Assembly: GCA_015039315.1 (NCBI GenBank)
Contig: WIDE01000202.1
Span: 1 to 34,842 of the forward strand
Reading direction: 5' to 3'
DNA length: 34,842 bases
DNA from: Clavulina sp. PMI_390
Taxonomy: Eukaryota > Basidiomycota > Agaricomycetes > Cantharellales > Hydnaceae
Shown: piece by piece, positions 25,142 through 34,842 of the stretch
How positions within the stretch are numbered: the stretch's first letter is position 1
Layout: every line of letters starts with the position of its first letter
Notes under the pieces: model-generated
The model's input: only the letters and a program-made list of their open reading frames with translations
Database searches by the model: none
What the model was told of the DNA's origin: nothing
Translations under genes and position numbers: made by a program

Positions 25142-27495
25142 ATGCCTGTGGCCACCAAGGGCGCCGACGCAGGTGGCGATCTGAGCAAAAATTCTTCCAT
25201 TATCGCGATCTTGACCATCTCCGATCTATCTAGGGGCTTCGCAAGCTGAAATTCTCCTTCGTGTCTCGTCAGCTATCGCTCTCGAACTTGTCCAAGCTCA
25301 CGATGCTGGAAAGACTGTCAACCTGAATGAGATTCGTGCGAGGCTATCGAAGAAATCTGGGTATGGCGGGGTCCCTCGACTGGTGGATATCATAAGTGCC
25401 GTCCCAGAAGACTACAAGAAGGCCCTACTTCCAAAGCTCAAGGCTCGACCGATCCGGACTGCCAGTGGGGTGAGTTGACTATAATGTACCTAGGTACAAC
25501 ACGCATACAAAACCTTCACCACCATCTTCTTGATAGATTGCTGTCGTTGCCGTCATGTGTAAACCGCATCGGTGTCCGCATATCGCGATGACTGGAAACA
25601 TCTGCGTGTGAGTTGCCGATCCTCTGACTCAACTCTACTACACACTCATACTTTTTGTTTCCGATCTCACACAGATACTGCCCAGGTGGACCCGACTCAG
25701 ATTTTGACTACAGCACTCAAAGCTACACTGGTTATGAACCAACAAGCATGCGCGCGATTCGAGCACGATACGACCCATACGAGCAGACCCGTGGCCGAGT
25801 TGATCAACTGAAAAGCTTGGGCCATAACGTTGATAAGGTGATTTTAGGCCTCTATGGTCTACTATGACTGGCTAAGCGTTGTGTTTCCAGGTGGAATTCA
25901 TCGTCATGGGTGGGACGTTCATGAGCATGCCGGAAGACTATAGGAGCAAATTCATTGCACAATTGCATAATGCTCTGTCAGGGTATACAGGGCTTGATGT
26001 CGACGAGGCTGTTAGGTGCGCGTCTCGATTCGATATATTGTGATTGTATTCTCATACATCCTATAGATTCTCAGAACAGAGCAAATCAAAAGCAATCGGG
26101 ATAACAATAGAAACCCGGCCTGATTACTGTCTGCGGCCACACTTGAGGTAATGCCTTCTAATTCTCATAGCTTATTGATGGCATTTTCTGATTAAACCGC
26201 ATTGACAGCCAAATGTTGCGATACGGCTGCACGCGGCTTGAGATTGGTGTCCAGTCTGTGTACGAGGATGTAGCTCGAGACACCAATCGAGGGCACACTG
26301 TCCGTGCGGTCTCAGAATCTTTCCATCTAGCGAAGGATGCAGGTTTCAAGGTGGTTGCGCACATGATGCCTGATCTACCAAACGTTGGAGTGGAGCGTGA
26401 CATGGAACAGTTCAAGGTGCACCGCAAGGAATAGTGTCCATCAAGACGAATAGCCCTCTAATATCGAATCCCTTGTCAGGAGTACTTTGAGAACCCAGCC
26501 TTCCGTTCCGACGGTCTCAAGATATATCCAACACTCGTCATTCGTGGGACTGGGCTTTACGAACTGTGGCGAACAGGTCGATACAAGAATTATACACCTA
26601 ATGTTCTGGTTGACGTTGTTGCGAGGATATTGGCGTTGGTGCCGCCATGGACTCGTGTCTATCGTGTTCAGCGGTGAGCACGGTCATGACTAGCCCGCAT
26701 GAAAATGCAACCCTTACCACTCTTTCATAGTGATATTCCCTTGCCACTCGTCAGCAGTGGTTGCGAGAACTCTGGGAACCTACGCGAGCTGGCGTTGCAG
26801 CGCATGAAGGACTTTGGAGTGGAATGCCGTGATGTGCGATATCGGGAAGTCGGGGTACGTGCACCACTATTTGTAATCCTAGTCCTTTGCTTATCACCAT
26901 CCTTCCATAGATACACGAAATTCACCACAAAGTACGGCCAGAGTCCGTCGAGCTCATTCGACGAGACTACACCGCGAACGGAGGGTGGGAGACGTTCCTT
27001 GCCTTTGAAGATCCAGAGAAGGACATCCTTGTTGGTCTGCTCCGACTACGGAAGTGTTCGGAAGAGGGGACGTTCCGGCCCGAACTCGTTGCGACGGAGG
27101 AGGGTGGTGCGAGCATTGTTCGCGAGCTGCATGTGTACGGAACGGCTGTGCCTGTGCATGGCCGGGATCCGACCAAGTTCCAGCATCAGGTTCGTCCGCT
27201 AACACAGCATCCAAAGTTCAACGTGGGAACAAATTGAAGCTGATGTCTCAATTCTTTGTGGCTCAGGGCTTCGGCACTCTTTTGATGGAAGAAGCGGAGC
27301 GCATTGCGCGAGAAGAGCACGGAAGTGTGAAACTCGCTGTAATTTCTGGTGCGCCACATTCGATCCCTTTTTTCCTGCCGAATGTTCAGCCGCTGACTCA
27401 TTGATGACTTGACATCAGGCGTTGGGACTCGAGACTACTATCGAAAGCTGGGGTACGAGCTCGATGGACCCTACATGTCGAAACGACTAATATGA
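25142..27495 (+). CDS. ELP3: ELP3, catalytic subunit of Elongator
   Basis: Twelve exons: 25142-25172, 25234-25469, 25537-25607, 25675-25837, 25891-26015, 26067-26147, 26209-26416, 26480-26673, 26731-26854, 26911-27189, 27267-27348, 27419-27495; 556 aa, normal length. The radical-SAM domain has C102, C112 and C115 (CX9CX2C within [14 protein letters not shown]), then [28 protein letters not shown] and [10 protein letters not shown]. The C-terminal acetyltransferase-like domain has [22 protein letters not shown] (acyl-CoA loop) and [11 protein letters not shown]. Elp3 builds the cm5 modification on wobble uridine 34 of tRNAs within Elongator. The first exon-intron junction (GTGGCG donor) is the weakest and was chosen because it restores phase into [10 protein letters not shown]. 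An extra Ser sits in [12 protein letters not shown], where I remember GNLRE following directly. Confidence 0.97.
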
Positions 27496-27756
27496 TAGCA
27501 GTTGGGTATGAAATCCTCGTAGTTCTCTGGTTATTACACAAGGCTGGTGATAATCTTATTGCAAATGTATGTAGCATTGTTGTATCGCCAACGGAATTGT
27601 AGCAGAACTGTCATGATTGTTCCCCTGGACGATTTATTGGATACCTTTGGATCTTGTGAGCATATATCCCCTGGAGGGTGGCGCAGGGGCACACTGGTAT
27701 CACACGGGATGAAATTTATTGTACGACGTGAGCAAGCATAACTGCATAGATCGATA

Positions 27757-28496
27757 CTATGATCCGGAGCGGAGACAATCGTGAGGAGGGCTAAAAGAAG
27801 GGGGTTGGTTTACACGGATCACATGTAAAAATATCGATGAGCACGAGATAGCAGTGGGCTGCTGAAGAGGAGAAGAAATTAAGGGTACACCAGAATTGAC
27901 GCGCTTGCTGGAAGTGGCACCTTTGTGTCTGTCACTCCTGGGATTATCCACCTAAGATCGCATCGCATGGTAAAACAAATCGCGTTGAGAGAGCTGATAG
28001 CAGGCTGAACAATTTAAAGCATGTCAAGGCTTACCAGAACTGGGGTGCCCGCATGGCCGAGGAAGCATCGGCCAGCATCGAAAGCGCGAGCGTCTTGTTC
28101 CTTGGCTGCGTTAAGAGCAGAAGCGTATTGTGGCGTAGCACTGGCCTCGGAGCCTGAATGCCACCCACGACGAGAGGATGCTGAAATCTGAGTTCGTGAG
28201 ATTTTGTTTCGACCAGCAGCATAAGATGTTGAGTCAGAAGCAGAAAGGCGATGAGAGGCAGTCGATTTCTTGGTCGAAGCTCTGTTGGCGCCATTTCTGC
28301 CCATACTAGAGATATGAAATCCTTCTTTCTTGGCCCTGGAATTCAGTTCTAGGCTGGGAAGGTCGGCAGGTGAAGTCGAGAAGCTGCCAGCATCCAGAGA
28401 TTTGAGCAATCGCGTATTGTAGCGGCTATGGACACTGTTGGAAAATGACGATTCGCCACCAATCTTCACAAAGAGGAGGTCTATAGGGTCTGGCAT
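27757..28496 (-). CDS. Unknown Ser-rich protein, start duplicated in the downstream unit
   Basis: Model: exons 28035-28496 and 27757-27951 on the minus strand (83-bp intron, GTAAGC...CTTAG, phase 0), 218 aa. The protein is Ser/Ala/Arg-rich with no recognisable domain, signal peptide or membrane segment, and codon evidence is weak. Support for a real gene: a 160-codon open frame, a good donor/acceptor pair, and homology of its first roughly 18 codons and upstream DNA to a stub at about 32220-32278 in the second duplicated unit. Its 5' end faces the kinase promoter at 29571, with a decayed spacer between. It could be a low-complexity orphan or spurious. No function is assigned. Confidence 0.35.
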
Positions 28497-31062
28497 CTTG
28501 GATGGTTGGAACTCCAGAATGTTGGTTGAGGGTGAATTGATGGGTTGATTGGGAGACCTGGCTGCTGGAGGCTTCTAGGTTATATATCACAGCGTCTCTC
28601 ATTCTGCTCATTGTCTCTATCAAGTGAGCTATTGGATAGTGATGATAATCACATTAGACCATGAGGCACGCCACATCATGGTGGATTGGTGGGGTGGCGC
28701 AGAGGACAAAGAAGTTCTGAAAGGCACTAGGAAGGAGACGAAGAGACGCACAAGTTGATCCTCAAATAGCGGTTCAACAGCCATCTGGAGACCGCACGAG
28801 ACTGCATCATCGCACATGTGAAGCAATATAGCCTGCAGATATCCCAAAAACGGCCTTTCCGCCAGCGGAATGAGCCAGGATTTTACGGCGTGAGATAGAT
28901 ACATGCCGCATGGCGGGCGATGTGGATGAGCGCCAGATTGAAAGGTCCTGGACTCCTAGCTGCGAACGGTTTATGAGCGAGCCGTCATTCCAAAGCCAAA
29001 TAAACAACCCGCCGGAAGACGTTACATAGTCTGACCACGAGGAAGCGGTATGGCAAGACACGTTGTCTCAAATCCACAATCCGGGCGGCTCCATAGAGCG
29101 ACACGTGCGAACGAGCGCCACTCGCTTTGCTCACTCCCACCAACATTATGGCAGCGCCCCACGTTTGCTTCTCCTCTTGCGGTGGCATGCTGACTCTATC
29201 AGACTAAGCTTTAGGCTCATGGCGCCTAGAGGCCACCGTGGAGCGTGAATCGTCTGATGAGCGAGCGCGATGATCCCGCCCAAAATGTCAAGTGGGTAGA
29301 TTAACTCCATTTGTCACTATATGGCCCTCATTCGCTATCGGCCTTGGGTCCTCTGGATGATCCAGACAATCACTTGGATGCTCCCTGGAATGAGAGGCGT
29401 CAACTTACGGCATCCTCTCGCCATTTACCTGAAGTAATCACGGGACAGGTGGACGCCGTTCCCGTTGTGAATGCTAATAGATCCTGGAGGGGTGTGTGCT
29501 CAACCACCGCGTCTCTTCCCCTCTCGCACAGCTGCCGCGTCAGCGACTCTCGACTATCCAACTTCCCTTTATGATAATTATCGACAGATGGCTAGCACTA
29601 CTGAGATACATCATTCGGCGCCTGTATTATGATGTGCATGATCAGTGCACAAGTGTTTCCAAAGCTTCTGAAAGACCAAATAGCGGGAACGTCAAGAGCG
29701 CCGATAAACCAACAAATGATGGTACCTTGGGCTATCATAATCAGTATTTCGACAGTTCAATACCCTCTCAAAAATCTGATTCTAACTCGGAATCAAGCAT
29801 CACTTCCTCTATAGGCGCATCACCTGGGGACCACTCATGCGCACCTTTGCAGGACGTGAGCCTACTCTCCGAGACGGAGAAGCTTGAAAAGCTCGAAAAG
29901 CTAGACCAAATGTATACCGTAAGCCTAATTCATTCGCAATAATACATCTCCGCATTGACGCCCCGTAGGATCTACAACTTTCTCTGAAAAACTCAGTTGC
30001 GTGCGATCACGTATTCAAGTTGCGGCAGCTTCAGGACCTAAGTTTCGAGACTTCTTCAGTCCCTACAGCTCTATTGGTTCAAAGCGTTACGTTTGACCGT
30101 AAATATGTTCTTGGACACGGAGGGGACGTTACGGTTTATAAAGGTACAATGGGAGAGCACGATGTGGCCGTGAGAGAGAGATTCATAGCCCATAATGAGC
30201 GGGCAGAGAATCGAAGATCCTTCATTGCGCAGGTATATATCTCGGTTTCTACTAAGGCTTATTGAGATAACTAAGACTTTCGATTAGCTTGTACACCGTG
30301 AGGCGATTACTCATTCGCTATTGGTACATCGAAACATTGTCCCCTTCCTGGGGATCTATCATGAAGGCTCCGAAACCCTTCCCCTTACCATTGTGCCTCT
30401 TAAAGACAAGTCTCTTCGAGACTTGCTGAGGCAACATGATTTAGTGGATCAAATTACCTTTCAAAACATTGTGAGCTGCCACAGTACTCACAGCTCGATA
30501 AATCTGAGGACCTATAGTAGCGTTGCGGAACATAGATGATAGATACTGCTTGTGGGATCGAGTATCTACACGGCAGGAAACCTCCGGTGATCCATGGAGA
30601 CCTTCATCCGGTGAGCTGACCACGGCTCTGTCGCCACTGTGTTGCGCTCCTTGACGTGCTGAACGATGAGTCACAGGGAAACGTTTTGGTCGACAACTGT
30701 GGTAAGGCGTACCTTTGTGACTTTGGTCTAAGTCGTATCCAGCACGACGTCACTCGCAGTCGCACAATGATTCAAGAAGGCGGGAAACTGCGCTTTATGG
30801 CTCCAGAACTTTCTGCTTCTGCAGCGACATGCTTTCGTACGACAAGGGAAAGTGACATATTTTCTCTTGCCATGACGTTCCTCGCTGCTTGGAGCGGTGA
30901 AGCTCCATTTCCTGAGATACGGAACGAATGGAAAGTGATATCGAATGTGGTTCGCGGCCAGCGACCAAAATTTCCCTCTCATTTCTCCTTTTATTTTACC
31001 AAGCCCTTTGGAAAAGCCCTTTGGGAGCTCCTTCAGACAATGTGGAGTCATGTTCCCTCCAC
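28440..31062. repeat. Direct tandem duplication, unit A
   Basis: Unit A matches unit B (32220-34842) in the same orientation. Landmarks and offsets: unknown-gene ATG 28496 against 32278 (3782), kinase ATG 29571 against 33391 (3820), kinase last exon 30677 against 34463 (3786). Kinase exons are near-identical by eye, while the spacer between 28600 and 29500 is clearly related but riddled with substitutions and indels. The true right edge of the repeat is hidden because unit B leaves the window. Confidence 0.85.
28600..29300. pseudogene. Decayed conserved spacer of unit A
   Basis: About 700 bp aligned by eye with 32380-33080. On the minus strand both copies share peptide-like patches (for example SCGLQ, LVPFR, SSAPPHxSTM and WRSSTSP), but these patches fall in different frames in each copy because of indels. 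Neither copy has one continuous frame. This suggests a former minus-strand coding sequence or simply conserved non-coding DNA. No family is recognised. Confidence 0.35.
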
Positions 31063-31162
31063 ACGTCCCTCAGGGAGTGACGTCGTACGCCAGCTCAACC
31101 AGATTCTCGCGATGGCGGGTTCCCTGTGTGCTAGCTGCCTATCACATGCAGATACTGAGTGA
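29571..31162 (+). CDS. Protein kinase-like (TKL-type), unit A
   Basis: Five exons: 29571-29918, 29969-30232, 30288-30470, 30536-30610, 30677-31162; 451 aa. Residues 1-116 form a polar Ser-rich N-terminal region without recognised domain. The kinase domain starts about 160: loop LGHGGDV (164-170), VAVR (R185 where the beta-3 Lys is expected), HREAITH helix, VHRNIVPFLGIY, catalytic loop HGDLHPGN (H285, D287, N292; HGD instead of HRD), DFG (305-307), and APE (332-334 in RFMAPE). The C-lobe ends with WSHVPSTRPSGSDVVRQL. This style is typical of the large families of TKL-like kinases in Agaricomycetes, whose partners are mostly unknown. Arg at the beta-3 position may impair ATP positioning. The frame remains open upstream of 29571, so the start was chosen as the ATG shared in position with the unit B copy. 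Confidence 0.85.
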
Positions 31163-32219
31163 AGTAAATAACGCGGACGTTCTTCCATATTTATATTGCT
31201 CTGCCTCGAAGACGAGCCCGATGATAATGAAGCGACAGTGATTTTTATGCTGAAAAGTATCCTTTGATAAATGTGAAACTAAAAAACACCTTCTTGAATT
31301 CCACAACTCTTGGACATCCTCAGATCATGACTAGATATGGTAAGCAGATTGAATTCCCATGACTATTCTTAAAGTCAGCTGTTTATGCGTGGTTGGATCC
31401 AGTTTCAGGGAATGACTAGTAATTCACAAGCTCCCTGCCATGATATCCCGCGCAAAAAGTGATACGCTCGATGCTTCGAGGGGTTAAATCTCCTCTATCA
31501 GCATGCAAACAGAATCGTATCGGGAGAAGGCGTAGTACGACGCCGAGATTGGCCGACTGACAGTGCAAAGTGGTGCATCAAACTAGGGAACCCAGACCGA
31601 TGGCAGAACGGATGAACGAATAGAGACCTCTCACAACAATCAAACATTCGATCACTGGCAGCCGTGATCATAAAGCTCTGTGGCCCCAATGGCCCATTGT
31701 GTTGCATGTGGCTATTCGACACAGCCAACGATGGGCTTGCACGAGAAGACGCCGCACACACAAGCGGCTAGACTTCGCACGGTTGTGAAGTTGTCCACGG
31801 CGTGACTGTAAACGGAGAAGATAATCAGGTAATGCCAGTTTAGGTAGTGGTTCAGGGACTGGTTTGGCGAGCGTTTTGAGGCGTCAGCAATTATGACAGC
31901 AGGAGAGATTCTGCTGTCTTTTGATGAACGGCCTTGATTAACAATGCTGAAAACATTGAAAACGGGCCGATCGCTTGCACTGAAGCTACTCCGATTGACG
32001 CACCCCACTCCTAATCCCGATCTGGCGCCCGAGTGTGTTGCAGTGTAAGCGGCAATGAATGCTAGATCCGCGATGCACGAAATTGCATTTGTTGATCGTG
32101 TAGTCAATTTTTGCGCATGAATCCTCCCTGGCTTCCACACGAGGGCTCATTGTTGGTGAAGCTGTCAACTCGCTGCGTTCCTCACGATGTGTCAAATCTC
32201 GAGCACACGTGTATACACC
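31163..32219. other. Spacer between the two duplicated units
   Basis: By position this corresponds to the body of the unit A unknown gene (27.4-28.4 kb), but I see no convincing similarity to it. Open frames at 31498-31761 and 31712-32140 (minus) have no motif or splice partner. Replacement, deep decay or an older insertion are all possible. No terminal repeats or target-site duplications were found. Confidence 0.4.
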
Positions 32220-32278
32220 GTTCAAAATGATGCTTCATAATCGTTCTTCACGAAGAGAAGCTCTGGATGGTTTGGCAT
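32220..32278 (-). pseudogene. Truncated copy of the unknown gene start (unit B)
   Basis: Starts at ATG 32278 and reads MPNHPELLFVKND..., clearly related to MPDPIDLLFVKIG... at 28496. It loses frame at the run TCATTTT, one base shorter than in unit A, and stops 19 codons in. Upstream promoter-side DNA (32280-32440) also matches unit A. Beyond the stub, similarity fades within about 60 bp. Confidence 0.7.
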
Positions 32279-32379
32279 CATGGATGGTTGAAACTCCGGA
32301 ATTTTTGTTGAGGTCGGACTGATGAGTTGTTTGAGGGTTAATTAGGAGGCCTGGTCGCTGCAGACGTCTAGTTTATATC

Positions 32380-33080
32380 TTGCAACATCTCTCATTCTGC
32401 TTACTGTCTCTATCAGGTGAGGTATTGGATAGTGATTATTACCACATAGGATCACAAGGCGTGCCGCTTCATGGTAGAATGGTGAGGTGGCGCAAAGGAC
32501 AAAGAAGCTCTGAAAGGCACTAGGGAGGAGAAGAGACGCCCGAGATGATCATGAAGCAGTGTTTGCAGCCAGTGGCCGTCTGGAGACCGCACGAGATCGC
32601 ATCGTGACGGAGTTGAAGCAACACAGCCTGCATATATCTCCGAAAGACCCTTTCCGTCGGCGAAATGAGGTCGGCTATCATCGCGTGATGAATACATGCT
32701 GCATGGTGGGCGATGTGGACGAGCGCCAGACTGAAAGACCAGCTCCTGGACTCCCAACTGCGAAGGGGTTTACGAGCGAGCCGTTGTTCCAAGACCAAGT
32801 TGACGAACCCACTAGAAGACGGTGGATGGTCGGACCACGAGGAAGCGGTCTGGCAAGACACGTTGTCTCGAATCCACAATGCGGCGTGGCTCTATTTATC
32901 GACGCGTGCGCAAGAGCGCCACCCTCAATAGACAAAACCCTCTGATTACTCCCACCACCACGATTGTGGTAGCGCTTCACCTTCACTTCTCCTTTTGCGG
33001 TGCTGTGCTGACCCGATTGGACTAACCTTTTAGGCTCTCAACTCATGGCGCCTAGAGTCACGGCGGCGCGTGATTCAGAT
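32380..33080. pseudogene. Decayed conserved spacer of unit B
   Basis: Counterpart of 28600-29300. It has longer uninterrupted frames than unit A (minus 32520-32879, about 119 codons; plus 32559-32945), but they do not align with one frame of unit A, so I do not call a gene. No domain is recognised. Confidence 0.3.
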
Positions 33081-33390
33081 ATCGCTTGATGGCCGAGCGC
33101 AATTGTCAGCCGCCCAAATGTCAGTTGGCTCGATTACCAGGAGCATTTGCCACTTTATGGCCCTCGATTGCTCGTACTCGATCGGCATTGGGTAGTCTCG
33201 GTGATTCAGATAACGCTATGTATGCTCCTGGAATGTGAGCAGTCAGACTATGTCGCTCCGCACCATATGCGGTACCCGAAGAGATATCCACGCGGATGAA
33301 CTGTCCCAGGAGAAGTGTGGGTCCAACCAATGCGCCTCCTTTCCTCTCGCACAGCTGCCGCGTCAGCGTCTCTCAATCTCTCGTCCCCTT

Positions 33391-34842
33391 ATGATTAAAA
33401 ATCGGCGACTGGCTAGCACCGCCAGGAAACATCAATTAGCCTATTTTTATAAGGCGCATGAGTTTTCCAGAGCTTTTGGAAGACCAACTAACGGGAAAGT
33501 TGGGAGCCCAACAAATATTCATACTTCAGGCCACCATGGGTGGAATTTCAACAGTTCACTCCCCTCTCAAAAATCTTATTCTAATTCAGGATCACCTATA
33601 CCTTCCTCTATGGGTACACCACCTTGGGACGGCTCATGCGTATCTTCGCAGGATGTGAGCCGAGTCTCTGATACGGAGAACCCCAAGCTGTCGGAGCTAG
33701 ACCAAATATACAATGTAAGCCTACTTGACTGGCAAGAACGTAGCTTTCTTTTGATGCCGTATAGGATCTACAACTTTCTCTGAGGAACTCAGTTGCGTGC
33801 GATCACATATTGCGGCAGCTTCAGGACCTAAGTTTCGAGACTTCTTCAGTCCCTACAGCTTTATTGGTTCAAAGCGTTAGGTTTGATCGTAAATATGTTC
33901 TTGGACACGGGGGGGACGTTACGGTTTACAAAGGCACAATGGGAGAGCACGACGTGGCCGTGAGAGAGATATTCCTGCCCCACAATGAGTCGACGGGGGA
34001 TCGAAGATCCACCATCGTGCGGGTACATATCTCGGTTTCTAAGGCTCGTTGATATAACTAAGACTTTTGATTAGCTTGTACACCGCGAGGCGATTACTCA
34101 TTCACTGTTGGTACATCCAAACATTGTTCCCTTCCTGGGGGTTTATCATGAAGGCTCTGAAACCCTTCCCCTTACTATCGTACCTCTTAAGGATAAATCT
34201 CTTCGAGACTTGCTGAGGTATTGCGATCTTGTGGATCAAAATACCTTTCAAAGCATTGTAAGTCACGAGATCACTCGCAGCTAATAATTCCGAGAACTCA
34301 TCATAGCGTCGTGCAACATAGATGATAGGGACTGCTCGTGGGATCGAATATTTACACGGCAGGAAACCTCCCGTGATCCATGGCGACCTTCATCCGGTGA
34401 GCTGACCACGACTCTGTCATCGTACTATTACACCGCTAAACATACCGGACAATGGCTTACAGGGAAATGTCTTGATCGACAATTGCGGTAAAGCGTACCT
34501 TTGTGACTTTGGTTTAAGTCGCATCCAACACGAAGTCACTCGCAGTCGCACAATGATACAAGAAGGTGGGAAACTGCGTTTTGTGGCTCCAGAACTTTCT
34601 GCCTCTGCAGCAACACGCTTTCGTACGACAAGGGAAAGCGACATATTCTCTCTTGCCATGACGTTCCTCGCCGCTTGGAGTGGTGAAACTCCCTTCCCTG
34701 AGATACAAAACGAATGGAAAGTGATCTCGAATGTCGTTGGCGGCCAGCGACCAAAGTTTCCCTCCCGTTTCACCTTTTCTTTCACTAAGCGCTTTGGAAA
34801 CGCCCTTTGGAAGCTTCTTAAAAAAATGTGGAGGCATGATCC
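33391..34842 (+). CDS. Protein kinase-like (TKL-type), unit B, 3' end beyond the window
   Basis: Exons 33391-33714, 33765-34022, 34075-34257, 34322-34396 and 34463 onward, open at the window end. Same architecture as the unit A kinase: GHGGDV loop, VAVR (Arg at the beta-3 Lys position), HREAITHS helix, HGDLHPGN, DFG and APE in RFVAPE. No stop or frameshift is visible in about 473 codons' worth of shared structure up to the edge. The N-terminal 25-30 residues differ from unit A by compensating indels and the frame is open upstream to about 33250, so the start is uncertain. The last helices (after WRHDP) are missing only because the window ends. Confidence 0.82.

Larger units (their letters stand above)
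32220..34842. repeat. Direct tandem duplication, unit B (cut by the window edge)
   Basis: Second copy of the module at 28440-31062; see unit A for offsets. The kinase intron positions and phases are identical in both copies. Exon 2 differs by an in-frame 6-bp indel (an FK-type dipeptide present in unit A only). Introns have diverged more than exons, suggesting selection on the kinase protein. Confidence 0.85.

Noticed and set aside
31712..32140. 142-codon minus-strand frame in the inter-unit spacer
   Set aside because: No domain, no partner exon, and no match to unit A at the corresponding position; coding status cannot be supported.
31163..32219. Possible transposon insertion between the duplicated units
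   Set aside because: No terminal inverted or long terminal repeats, target duplications or transposase motifs could be seen.

Overview
This window looks like nuclear DNA of a filamentous basidiomycete, most likely an Agaricomycete. Genes are dense and multi-exonic, introns are mostly 50-95 bp with GT-AG ends, the G+C content is moderate, and there are tandem TKL-type kinases with HGDLHP catalytic loops. A Rhizoctonia/Ceratobasidiaceae-like fungus is a reasonable guess from protein style, but it is an inference. All gene models were spliced by hand by matching exon phase and family motifs; they were not computed or searched.

Left part (1-6933), accessory in character: a small three-exon unknown protein (1216-2032), an APH-type kinase-like protein with an N-terminal hydrophobic segment (2702-3801), and a nine-exon flavin monooxygenase (4859-6933). 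The spacers between them are long and hold no gene I can support.

Middle part (7484-27495), a conserved housekeeping block: a Rab4-type GTPase (minus, with a 27-nt micro-exon); a probable BRD7/BRD9-type chromatin-remodelling subunit (plus, divergent from Rab4); MSS51-like mitochondrial zinc-finger protein (plus); a 16-exon M13/neprilysin-type membrane metallopeptidase (plus); MCM7 replicative helicase subunit (minus); a probable APC15 subunit of the anaphase-promoting complex (plus, sharing a 98-bp promoter with MCM7); methylenetetrahydrofolate reductase (minus, with an apparent GC-AG first intron); and ELP3, the catalytic Elongator subunit (plus, divergent from MTHFR). MCM7 and APC15 are both cell-cycle proteins and may be co-expressed from their shared promoter. 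MTHFR and ELP3 are both linked to one-carbon/SAM chemistry, but their pairing is more likely just compact gene packing.

Right part (27757-34842), fast-evolving: a direct tandem duplication with a period of about 3.8 kb. Each unit runs from the start of a minus-strand unknown gene, through a decayed spacer, into a plus-strand five-exon protein kinase. In unit A the unknown gene is open (27757-28496) and the kinase complete (29571-31162). In unit B the unknown gene survives only as a frameshifted stub near 32220-32278, while the kinase (33391 to beyond the window end) is intact as far as visible. Both kinases carry Arg where the beta-3 Lys is expected, making them candidate pseudokinases or atypical kinases. 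This duplicated, asymmetrically decayed module is the most unusual part of the window.
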